Of a DNA stretch of 64,000 nucleotides, positions 33,513-42,772 are shown in pieces. The notes beneath the pieces were generated by a model, which was not told the DNA's origin, did not search any database, and saw only the letters and a program-made list of their open reading frames with translations. A program made the position numbers and the translations under genes. Source of the stretch: Microcyclospora pomicola. Taxonomy: Eukaryota; Ascomycota; Dothideomycetes; Capnodiales. The first letter of the stretch is position 1. Each line of letters begins with the position of its first letter. The stretch covers positions 1 to 64,000 of the forward strand of contig NHNY01000013.1 of the NCBI GenBank assembly GCA_002786065.1, given 5' to 3'.

Positions 33513-34082
33513 ATGACCAGTCGTGCCGCTGCGGTGGCTCCGCCTCAACTTCCACCACTGCAAATCCACAGCACCGCGATCGTCGCCGAAAAGGCCCAAA
33601 TCACGGGCACGTTCCCGATCACGATTTGTGAAAACGCCATCATCCAACCTTGGGCTCGAATTCGGTCAGACCATGGCAAAGTCGTGATTGGCAAGAATAG
33701 CACGGTTGCTGAGAAAGCAGCTATCGGGCTTGCGGGACCATACACGGACCAAGATGGCGTGGTTGTCGGTGAGGATGCTAGCATCGAGACTGGAGCGGTG
33801 ATTGAGGCCCGAGAGGTGGGCAATGGAAGCGTTGTGGAAGTCAATGCGAAGATCAGCAGAGGGGTGATGCTGGGACAGTGGACCAAGATTGCTCCACTTG
33901 AAATCGTTGAAGAGGGAGGGGCGTTGAAGGACTTCGAAGTGCTCTACGCGGATGGTAAGAGAAGAATCGACAGGACGGTGCACGAACACACTGAGATACG
34001 CGAAGCAAGAAAGCTGGGACACGACAAGATGATGGCTGTCTTGAGGACATTGATAGTGGATGGCGGCGTGAAATGGCGCTGA
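33513..34082 (+). CDS. Dynactin subunit p27 (DCTN6-like)
   Basis: Left-handed beta-helix protein of 189 residues belonging to the pointed-end complex of dynactin, the dynein cofactor. Single exon. The hexapeptide-type turns are visible (STAIVAEKAQITG, ENAIIQPWARIRSDHGKVVIGKNSTVAEKAAIG, VVVGEDASIETGAVIEAREVG, NGSVVEVNAKISRGVMLG), followed by a C-terminal helix (HTEIREARKLGHDKMMAVLRTLI). The dynactin reading rests on the DCTN6-like pattern IQPWARI and the helical tail; related gamma carbonic anhydrase-like beta-helices usually carry metal-binding His residues that are absent here. Its stop lies 41 bp from the stop of the convergent F-box-like gene. Confidence 0.85.
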   Translation: MTSRAAAVAPPQLPPLQIHSTAIVAEKAQITGTFPITICENAIIQPWARIRSDHGKVVIGKNSTVAEKAAIGLAGPYTDQDGVVVGEDASIETGAVIEAREVGNGSVVEVNAKISRGVMLGQWTKIAPLEIVEEGGALKDFEVLYADGKRRIDRTVHEHTEIREARKLGHDKMMAVLRTLIVDGGVKWR

Positions 34083-34123
34083 ATACTTTCTGCTCGCGAC
34101 GAATTACAACTCTGCGCTGCGGC

Positions 34124-34966
34124 TCATCCAGGACCCGGTATCTTTGGTCCCCAATCGAACCCGTACCTACTCCATTCTTCAGATACACTTTCGTTCTCGA
34201 CTTGGCAAGGCACAAGATCCTTCCGCCCCTGACTGGTGATGACCGAAATACGGTCCACATAACCTGACAACAATCTCGCATGACAGAGTGTTTCTGCCAG
34301 TGTTTGCACATAGTCCGGGTGCGTGTGAGAGATATGATACGGCACAGGATCCTGGTGGAGACATGCATACGGCTTGGATTGTACTTCGTGTTTTCGACGA
34401 CAACGATGGACGGTATCCACTCGGATGATGAGCTCTTGCAGATGGACATGCTGCTTCAAGGGACGGTCGATCTGCAGCATTGGTCCGCAATGCAAGAACG
34501 AGTTCAGCGTCTGGTAAAGTGATCGCACAATTGGCATTGGGCCGCCGTCTCCGTTAAATCGCAGGTGGCATGGCGCACGAAACGTCACGTGCAGTACACG
34601 TGCCTCTTCTGGCGAGCATGGGACTCGTTCCCAGACGAGGGCGCCCACATTTCTGTGAGCGTCGATTATCAAGTCGTAGGTCCGGATCTGTCGGATAGTC
34701 GCTGCGTCCGTATCTCTTGTCGGCAGCCTCTTCATTTCAGCCGCGATTGTACGGCTCGTGAGCATGAGGTTGAGCCAGGGAAAACCCAGACGAGCAGTTT
34801 TGCAACGAACAGGCATGGCCTGGAAGCCGTCGCGTCCATGACGGTCCTTGAAGCCCTCGAGGATCCTGGCCGCAATCGGGGCACAACGCACGTGAGAGTA
34901 TATCTGCAGTCGGAGCTCTACGGGAATGTCGAGGAGACTTGGGCTTGATGTTGTGAGAGCATCCAT
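34124..34966 (-). CDS. F-box-like protein of unknown target
   Basis: Single-exon protein of 280 residues from the ATG at 34966 (an upstream TTG at 34984 is rejected). The N-terminus SPSLLDIPVELRLQIYSHV matches the F-box-like helix pattern common in large fungal families, followed by LNLMLTSRTIAAEM, the usual second element. The rest is not recognised and has scattered Cys and Arg. F-box proteins bind Skp1 and bring substrates to SCF ubiquitin ligases, but many fungal members of this type are uncharacterised. Substrate unknown. Confidence 0.65.
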   Translation of the reverse strand: MDALTTSSPSLLDIPVELRLQIYSHVRCAPIAARILEGFKDRHGRDGFQAMPVRCKTARLGFPWLNLMLTSRTIAAEMKRLPTRDTDAATIRQIRTYDLIIDAHRNVGALVWERVPCSPEEARVLHVTFRAPCHLRFNGDGGPMPIVRSLYQTLNSFLHCGPMLQIDRPLKQHVHLQELIIRVDTVHRCRRKHEVQSKPYACLHQDPVPYHISHTHPDYVQTLAETLCHARLLSGYVDRISVITSQGRKDLVPCQVENESVSEEWSRYGFDWGPKIPGPG

Positions 34967-36090
34967 AGCTGGGAATGGTGTCAAGTTGATCGTACTGGGA
35001 GTGGAGGAAACAACATGAGCTGCGTTGATCTTGAGGCAGCCAGTCGCTTTCTATACCCTTAGCCTCAAGGCCACAGCTTTGGAATGTGACGTCAATTGCA
35101 TGCACGAGGCTGTAGAGCTACACAACATGAACACCAACGCGGCTGCCGCTTGTACATACAGCTTTGATTGGAATACCTTCCTTGCAAGGCGGTCACTTAG
35201 GCTTAACCCGCGGCTGGCATACCGCGTTTGACTTCGACCAGAATCTCGAATGCCAGATAGCTGCTTTCCGCAATCCGCATCAAATCGATGTCGCGGTTCG
35301 CTGCAGCGATATCCCAGCAAAGCCTCATCGTTGGCGTCGCAAACACCCAGTCAGATCATTCGAAATGGCATCTAGGCACGCGTGACATCTTCGTCTCGCG
35401 CATATCCACCATGTCGAGCGCGTCAACAGACCAAAGGTACCTATTCCTGGAATCGGACAGGTCACATATCACGCGCCATCTTACAGATGTAGGCGCAGCG
35501 CGTTTGGCATGCGCGCTCTCGTATTCTCACTCAATCCGGAACCTCCACTACAACAACCCTTGCGACGCGTCTCCCCGTCTATGACAGCCCTTTCATAGAC
35601 CAAGTGTGGGTGGGTGGGTGGTACATGACGGAAGTGCGTTTGGTCCGAGACGGGGCGTCCTTCGGGATGCCATAACGCACTGTAAGTTGATGTAGAGGGC
35701 GAGGGGTGTTCTGATGGGGTGAGACAGGTCACTATGATGTCTCACCATATAGCAAGCTAGCTACTTCGTAGCGTGTACTAGGCAGATTGTGGGTGAGGGC
35801 AGTAGGTAGGTATGGAGACGTGTCTAATACGGTTATCGGGGGATATATTCGACGTGGCTGATGAACCACTTCCTTGAATTGAATTCGGGGGTATCTATGG
35901 AAAATGACTAGCAGGAAAAGCACAGTGCTCCAAAACTCCTCCGTATTGGAGCTTGGTATGCCAGCCTGTGCTGTATTGGTTACGACCAAGCCTTCATGTC
36001 CAGGTTGCCAATATAAATCCCGACGATGCTCGCATGCCCAACAATTTCGCGATGAGACCAACGCCGCTATAGAGGTATGTATCGAAACGT
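34967..36090. other. Intergenic region
   Basis: About 1.1 kb upstream of the F-box-like gene and downstream of the membrane-protein gene. No motif-bearing frame, repeat or RNA recognised. Confidence 0.55.
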
Positions 36091-37909
36091 TCATGAGCCC
36101 ACAAACCTGGTCGATTCACGTCGAGAACCCGCGCCATACACAACCTCCAACATCTTCCTCCGTTGAGAATCGCGGGAAACCTTCAGGTCACGGTACGTGC
36201 CCTCCAGCCCGAGGATCTGTGCCTCGACGCTCAACGAGGTGGCGTTCTGGCTACGCACCAACGGGCTGACCAGCTTGCGGCGCAGCATCTCCAGATTCTC
36301 CTTGAGGCTCAGCAGGCGTTGGTTGTGCTCACCGAGGACGAGTTTGTTATCCTTCGTTCGATCGCGCACCGACGCCAGCAATGATTTGTTGCGCTCGAAT
36401 TTGCGGAGTTGGCTACCGTTCACCCCGATGACGCGGGTCCAGAGCGAAGAAAGAAAATCGTTAGTCATTCGTTCCTGCTGATCCTGTTCGCGGATGACCG
36501 AGCGTTGTAAGTTGAGGAACTGCTGATCGATGGACTCGAAGAGTTGGAAGAGTTGGATACTGAGCTTGAGCTCATTGTTTATGCTTTCCTCGAGCACGTT
36601 CAAGAATTCATTGAAGATGCGCTGGAACATGGCGTGGTTTTGCTGTTGAACGGTCATACCAAGCAGACTGACGGCCATGGAACCTTGACCGATCAGGCCC
36701 ACGCGTGATAGTAGTGCGTGGGTGTTGGACCACACTGAGCTGATCGTACTTGATGGGGCACTCATGGATCCTAGAAGTTCGCGCTGTGCCCACTCCATGG
36801 TGAGCAGGATGTTATCGATGTCACCATCCACAGATGCGAAGAAATGCGTGAGCTCATGCGCAAGGCCTTTGATACTATCGGCAAGGTCGTCCAGCTGCCG
36901 CACAATAATAGGCGCCGAAGTCATGTTCGTGCTTCGGACACTTTCGCCTAGATCCCACACTGCCACGCCCGTTTCTTGGAGTTCTCCAATCTGGGCATGC
37001 CCACTTTCAGAATAGAAAATGACCGGTTCAAAAGATTTCGCAAGACCGGCGACTTTGATTAAATCCGGGACAGGCGCATTCGACGGCGTGGCAAGGAGGT
37101 TGATTGCGAGCATGTATGCGCCCAAGACTGACAGCGCATAAAGGAAGGCGCTCCATTTCGACTTGGACATCCGTTCGACAAGCATCCGGAGCGTTGCTGC
37201 TAGGTCTTCTATGGGCTGGGTCTTTTGCACCACGTCCAGTCGTGTTGAGAATCGGAAGTCTGATTGTTGTTAGCTTGTTGCACATGCCGAAAGGATTCAA
37301 CATATTGAGGATTTGCCATCACCGCGCAGTTTTCACTTGGCGACTACATAATCACGCTTCACTGCTACACTTACAATTGTTCTGCGTTGGTGTGTCCTCC
37401 ATCGGCGATTCGATATCATCCATTTGAGGAGTTGCATCGAGATTCACGTGCACCACAGGCGAAGACTCCCTCCCTACATCCTCCACAAATCCTCGGTTCG
37501 GTTCTGGACTGTTGCTCAGACTCCTGCCCTTGGTCGGGCTCTCCGGTAATGGAATTCGATACGCCGTCAGATCGCCCTCTTCGCCCGGACTTGGCTCTTT
37601 GCTGGCGAACCCGGCTCTGCTCGGCGACAAGCTTTGGTGTTTGAACCATCCGCTACCAGCCTTCCGCCACGCAGGCGGACTGTACGAGCGTCGTGAACTG
37701 CTGGCTTCGCTATATTCTGAAGCTTGTGGAGAGCGGAAACCCGAGTGTTGAGAGGGTAGATCGGGCATGGTGGGCGAAAACTCGCGCGCCTCGAAATCGT
37801 CCATGGAGGCGTTGATACTCGGCTGCGAGTATTCGAGGTAGTGAGGCGTTGTCATGTCGTTGAGCGCGATCATTCGGGGATCTGATGAATTCCAGATTGA
37901 CGGACTCAT
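36091..37909 (-). CDS. Conserved fungal membrane/coiled-coil protein, function unknown
   Basis: Two exons, 37909-37375 and 37259-36091, joined by a 115-bp intron (GTAAGT donor, GCTAAC branch, AATCAG acceptor), give 567 residues. The first 180 residues are Ser/Pro-rich and acidic, probably disordered and cytosolic. A single hydrophobic segment follows (WSAFLYALSVLGAYMLAINLLA, about 205-225). The remaining 340 residues are helical with blocks FEPVIFYSESGHAQIGELQETG, AVWDLGESVRSTNMTSAPIIV and LRKFERNKSLLASV, and heptad-like Leu spacing. I recall near-identical blocks in uncharacterised proteins of other Pezizomycotina but no assigned function. Topology suggests a type II single-pass protein with a helical lumenal or external domain (inference). 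Confidence 0.85.
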
Positions 37910-38599
37910 TCACGGTACTTTACGCGCGCGGCCAGGACAGGAACAAGCAAGATGTGCACGAGAAGAAGCAAGATGCGACAAGGCTGAAGCTGAGACAGTG
38001 TGCGAAGTGTTTCGTGCAGAAAGGCCGGGGTCCATGCACGGTTTTGTCGCAGAGTCAACCCGAACACATGATCTGGAGCTGTTTAGGATATGCGCGAGAC
38101 TGACGCTGTCGCCTGGTTCGTGTGCGGATGATATGTTTGACGGTTTGCGAGCACGCGAATGTATGGAAGAGGGTTGAGACAAGAGAGGTGCTGGGATGCA
38201 GGTACCAGCCATGCCGTGTCGTCGCCTCATGTAGAGCTCTGAGCAGTCGGTGGTAGGAGGAGGAGGCTGGGGACTGCGAGCGACATCCCACCTTGCCCCG
38301 CCAGCACTCCCGCTCTTGGCACCGCGATTGGCAGATAGGGTCCGCGGCTGGTCCCGCAGGTGCAGAAGTGCGGACACCAGCCGAGACGACAACTCACTTG
38401 TCGCAGCGTCGATCAGATTCACCTTCAAGACATCCGGATGACCGCGAACATGCTACCCGTCATGAATGAAGCAGCAAACAGCGCTATGTACGCATGGTCC
38501 AAATGAGATTGTCATGTTGTTCGTGGTTCTGGAATCCGCAGGGCACGACAGCACATCTTGTATTGACACCTGCATGCAAGGGACTCTGGACTATCACTA
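37910..38599. other. Intergenic region
   Basis: About 690 bp between the start of the membrane-protein gene and the stop of TFB1. A 172-codon minus-strand frame (37910-38428) has no motif and biased composition, so it is taken as chance. No RNA gene or repeat recognised. Confidence 0.5.
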
Positions 38600-40561
38600 C
38601 TATGCGCCACCTGTCAGCACAATCTGCTCCTCGTAGACCCGGCGATACTCGGCGGCCGCCTTTTCCAGCCCTCTCACGGTCGGCCCTACGATCTGATCTA
38701 CAGCCTTCTTCCCGCCTTGCACCGTACTTTCGTCCAATTTCCGACGTTTCCCAGTTCTTTCCTGGAAGTCGCGGTGGCTCTTTCGTATCTTCTCGAGCGC
38801 GTCGTTTCTCTCCTTCTCGGCTTTGTCGGCCACCGCAGTGATCCTGTCCAGGGATCGATCTAGTGTCTTGACGAGTTGGGCTAACTCCTCCACTTTGCTC
38901 GCATCACCTGACAGGAACAGCGTCCAGAAGTAATGCAGAAACTCAGTAGTAGTGTTGTGGGTGATGGTCAGAGCATCGAAAGTGTCTTGAGAAAGACCCT
39001 GCAGACTTTGTGGATCGGATGAAACTGCTTCCCGTCGGCGAGAGATGGACGAGAGTATGTTGGTTGATGCACCTTGCATTGCTGCATGAGAACCTACGCG
39101 CGGCGCTTTTCGCGTTGTAGATTTGCCATCTGTTTGGGGTTCATTGTCTGAATCCGAGTCATCTTCGTCCATGACAAAACCTATCGCGCGATCTAGTCGT
39201 AGCGTGCCTTTTTCATCGCTTCCAAGTCGTGAAGGATGCAGTTCTCTGTTCAATGAGGCCAGCACCTTCACAGGGTCTTGCTTTGCATAGCGTCGTGCAT
39301 CGGCAGACAGTGTATCGCCTCGTCCTGTGATATACCGGTTCTGTTCGCGGACGTTCAGCACAAGCCGATTGTCGGTGTCTGTCAGTGCTAGATCTCGTAG
39401 CTGCAGCTGTTGAAATGTTTCCTCATCCATGCCAATTGGCCCGTGCGCCTCACCGTCTTCCGGTGCGACATGCGAAAGCATCTTCTCAGACAGGCCATTC
39501 AGCACGTGCAGGATAGGCTGGTCGAAAGCCGATTCGCGCATCTCAACGTCCGGCCTGTTTCCTTTCCGTTGACTATGATTTTGCTCATTTCCTTCAAGAT
39601 CGATGAAGCGCGGAATGGGCACAAGGGAAGCCGGGCCACTTTCCTTCCGTTCGAGATACTTGTCAAGCAAGTTGTCGGGAGGGTCGGCCGCTGTAATACG
39701 TTCGCCTTTGAGTTTCTTAAGCAAGCGACTGCTGAAGAATCTCTGCCAGAAAGTTCCGGGATCTAATGGCGGACAGTTCTCGTTGAAAGCCTCGTGCAAG
39801 ACTGGGTATTGCTTGAACAGCCGCTTGATCTGATCTCTATTGATATTCAGAGTCCTGACATCCGGCTGGCCATTCTCGCCGTGTTTGACCGTGTACTTGA
39901 TCTCCGGTAGAACATTGTACTCGCCCTGCTTCTGCGCCTTCTCAATCGCATGCGAGCGCAGCATATGCAAGCGAGTCGACCAGAATTGGGCAGTGAATTG
40001 TGCGATGGATACAGTCTCCGGCTTCTCTTTCAGCGATTGGGTGAATCGTTCATTCAGAGTTTTGTTGGATTCTAGCAATGACCGTTGCAGTTGAAAATCG
40101 GATTTCAACTTGCTGTCGTCATACCACGCATCCTCTGTTGCTTTGCTCGAAGACACCGCTTTGGCCATCGCCATCGCGGCGCTTTGCCCGTTGCCATCTC
40201 CATTCTGCTGCTGCGCGGGCGTGGGTGTGGCTGCAGGCAATACCTGTTGCGCAGTCCCTGCTTTACTGGCAGCAATCGAAGTCCTCAATGTATCTGTGAT
40301 CGTCTCTTGCTCTCTACGCGCAGTCTCCTTGCTAGTGAAACTGAAGACATAGCTGTCTTCCTTGACGAATACTTTCAGCGCAACCTTGGGGGTGGTAGCC
40401 GGCGTTTGTTGCAGATTGGTGATGTCAGCAACAGGAATCGTGACCGTGGGTGATGCGCCTGGAGGTGTCGTCGGCGTCCAGAACAAGAACTTGGTGTCTT
40501 CCGAGACGGTGAGATGCCCTTCTTTCTTTTTGTAAGACACGCTCGCCTTGGTAGAAGGCAT
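38600..40561 (-). CDS. TFB1: TFIIH core subunit Tfb1 (p62)
   Basis: Structural subunit of TFIIH in RNA polymerase II initiation and nucleotide excision repair; its PH domain binds TFIIE, activators and the XPC/Rad4 acidic tail. Single exon, 653 residues. The N-terminal PH domain (about 1-105) starts VSYKKKEGHLTVSEDTKFLFW. BSD domains follow (about 155-310), with the second showing LPLDPGTFWQRFF-type spacing as CPPLDPGTFWQRFFSSRLLKKLKG. A helical C-terminal region includes LTITHNTTTEFLHYFWTLFLSGD, a strongly conserved p62 block, and ends EYRRVYEEQIVLTGGA. It is divergent from the MFS gene with 167 bp between the starts. Confidence 0.93.
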   Translation of the reverse strand: MPSTKASVSYKKKEGHLTVSEDTKFLFWTPTTPPGASPTVTIPVADITNLQQTPATTPKVALKVFVKEDSYVFSFTSKETARREQETITDTLRTSIAASKAGTAQQVLPAATPTPAQQQNGDGNGQSAAMAMAKAVSSSKATEDAWYDDSKLKSDFQLQRSLLESNKTLNERFTQSLKEKPETVSIAQFTAQFWSTRLHMLRSHAIEKAQKQGEYNVLPEIKYTVKHGENGQPDVRTLNINRDQIKRLFKQYPVLHEAFNENCPPLDPGTFWQRFFSSRLLKKLKGERITAADPPDNLLDKYLERKESGPASLVPIPRFIDLEGNEQNHSQRKGNRPDVEMRESAFDQPILHVLNGLSEKMLSHVAPEDGEAHGPIGMDEETFQQLQLRDLALTDTDNRLVLNVREQNRYITGRGDTLSADARRYAKQDPVKVLASLNRELHPSRLGSDEKGTLRLDRAIGFVMDEDDSDSDNEPQTDGKSTTRKAPRVGSHAAMQGASTNILSSISRRREAVSSDPQSLQGLSQDTFDALTITHNTTTEFLHYFWTLFLSGDASKVEELAQLVKTLDRSLDRITAVADKAEKERNDALEKIRKSHRDFQERTGKRRKLDESTVQGGKKAVDQIVGPTVRGLEKAAAEYRRVYEEQIVLTGGA

Positions 40562-40728
40562 CGTTGTGAGCTCAAGAAAAGTGCAAGGCCGCTGGCTTCA
40601 ATTAGTGTCGCTGCAAGCCTGCTTCTGATTGGTTCGGACCGCGATGTGTGGCATTGCACTTCAGCAGCACAGAAGCTAGTAATGCGAAATCAGATGTCGC
40701 GGATCTCTCCCTGAATGCCATTCATGTT

Positions 40729-42225
40729 ATGTCCTTCGAGTATTCCAGACTCGAGGACTCGGATACCGCGGATAGAGACGACTACAACCCCAGTGATGCG
40801 AATATGGATGCGATCCGAGTCGGTGACAGCAAGAGCGCCCCCCTAGAGCACATCACGAGCCACGACAGCAGTGGCCCATCCAGGTCCTTACGACAGGATG
40901 GCAGAACGGAAGAAGATTCACTGAACGCGCAATCTACTGATGATGAAGTTCGAACTTACCGCGTATATCGCAGACGATGGTTCGGCTTGGCGCAACTCGT
41001 ACTTTTGAACATTATCGTCAGCTGGGACTGGTTGACCTTTGCCGCCGTATCAACCACATCGGCTGAGTATTTCCAAGTGAGCCAGGCCTCGATCAACTGG
41101 CTCAGTACGGGTTTCCTCTTCGCATTTGTTGTGGTCAGCCCGCTCGTTATCTGGACATTAAATCGTGGTGGCCCGAAGACCTCGATCCTCGTCGCCAGTG
41201 GGCTGGTTCTAGTTGGAAACTGGATTCGTTATGGTGGTACCGTGGCCGGTGATCATGGGAATTTCGGTGTTGTGGTTTTCGGGCAGATCGTCATCGGATT
41301 TGCGCAGCCGTTTGTCCTGGCCGCCCCGACCAGATACAGCAATGTCTGGTTCTCAGATGTCGGTCGAGTTTCAGCAACAGCAGTCGCCTCACTGGCCAAT
41401 CCTTTCGGCGGAGCCTTGGGGCAACTGATTGGCCCGTTCTGGGCTACTTCAGCTTCTGGGATACCTTCTATGGTTTTATATACGTCCATTATCAGCACCA
41501 TCATCTGCCTTCCGGCGCCATTCATCCCTAAGTCGCCACCAACGCCTCCTTCTTCAGTGGCTGCATCTCCCGAGCTGAATATGAGGGCAGCTTTCCGCGC
41601 GTTGCCGAGGAATGTCAGCTTCTACCTCATCCTGATTCCTTTTGCCGTGTACGTCGGCTTTTTTAACGCGACCTCGAGCTTGCTCAATCAGATTCTGGAA
41701 CCCTATGGCTTCTCGGAGACAGATGCTGGATTAGCCGGTGCTATCTTGATCATCGTGGGCCTGGTGGCATCGGCCATCGTCTCGCCATTCGTCGATCGGA
41801 CCAAGAACTACGTTCTCGTCATCAAGATACTGGTGCCTGCTATCGCGCTGAGCTATCTGATTCTGATATTCATGCCTCAAACGCGCTCACTTCCTGGCCC
41901 TTACATAATTTGCGCGCTTCTCGGAGCAACATCATTCTCCCTTCTACCTTGCGCTTTGGAATATCTAGTGGTGGTCACTCACCCAGTATCACCAGAAATC
42001 ACTTCCACCATCTGCTGGACAGGTGGGCAATTGCTTGGCGCCTTTTTCATCTTGATTATGACTGCACTGCAAGGCGGGTTACAGGGACATGCGCCCCCAG
42101 GAAACATGGTTCGGGCACTTGTGTTCCAGGCAGTCATTGCGATTGTTGTGGTGCCATTTCCGATGTGGCTTGGTAACAAAAGGCTGCGAACAAATCATGG
42201 AAATATCACAGATGGTTGGCAATGA
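40729..42225 (+). CDS. MFS transporter, FLVCR-like
   Basis: Single-exon membrane protein of 498 residues; the first in-frame ATG is at 40729. After a disordered acidic N-terminus of about 75 residues come roughly twelve hydrophobic segments, beginning FGLAQLVLLNIIVSWDWLTFA. The pattern INWLSTGFLFAFV, then PTRYSNVWFSDVGRVSATAVASLANPFGGALGQLIGP, is that of the FLVCR branch of the major facilitator superfamily. Animal FLVCR proteins carry heme, choline or ethanolamine; the substrate of fungal members is not settled, so none is assigned. The short shared promoter with TFB1 (167 bp) suggests overlapping control elements. Confidence 0.85.
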   Translation: MSFEYSRLEDSDTADRDDYNPSDANMDAIRVGDSKSAPLEHITSHDSSGPSRSLRQDGRTEEDSLNAQSTDDEVRTYRVYRRRWFGLAQLVLLNIIVSWDWLTFAAVSTTSAEYFQVSQASINWLSTGFLFAFVVVSPLVIWTLNRGGPKTSILVASGLVLVGNWIRYGGTVAGDHGNFGVVVFGQIVIGFAQPFVLAAPTRYSNVWFSDVGRVSATAVASLANPFGGALGQLIGPFWATSASGIPSMVLYTSIISTIICLPAPFIPKSPPTPPSSVAASPELNMRAAFRALPRNVSFYLILIPFAVYVGFFNATSSLLNQILEPYGFSETDAGLAGAILIIVGLVASAIVSPFVDRTKNYVLVIKILVPAIALSYLILIFMPQTRSLPGPYIICALLGATSFSLLPCALEYLVVVTHPVSPEITSTICWTGGQLLGAFFILIMTALQGGLQGHAPPGNMVRALVFQAVIAIVVVPFPMWLGNKRLRTNHGNITDGWQ

Positions 42226-42772
42226 TATTGGTATCTGATCTTCAACAGCTTTCTCAAGATTTGACGCAGGGTAACCCTAGCAGTTTTCAGGATTTTCCGA
42301 AGTGCCATATACCACAGCTCTGGAACGGACGTAACGTATTCAAAGCACAATCAGGTGAATTGTCATATCACTATTAGGATACCACTGATTGATCTCATTT
42401 TGAAGCACTCATAGCGTCTTCAGCTCTTCGAATATTGACTTTCATCGATTCATCTCTTCCACATGCTTGGAAACCCGTAAGTACCTACAGAAGATCGACA
42501 CCCGATAGGTATGGTATGGTCACAGCGTAGACAAGCGGGAATGCCCGCTGCCTTCGCGCTTCGGCGCTCATCCACGGACCGTTCCATCGATAAGGTGATT
42601 GCTTACATAAATGTCCGTCGTCGTCGTTCACATGCTAGAAGGCTCGATCAGCCGGCAGGCTAACACATCATGACTATGTGCATGACTGCACTGCAACCAG
42701 CCATATCGTTCGACAGAGCAAAAGTCCAAGCACAATATCTGCTTCTCTGGACTCACCATTCATGCCATCAAG
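42226..42772. other. Intergenic region upstream of HUL5
   Basis: About 550 bp between two plus-strand genes, presumably the HUL5 promoter and leader. Nothing else recognised. Confidence 0.55.
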
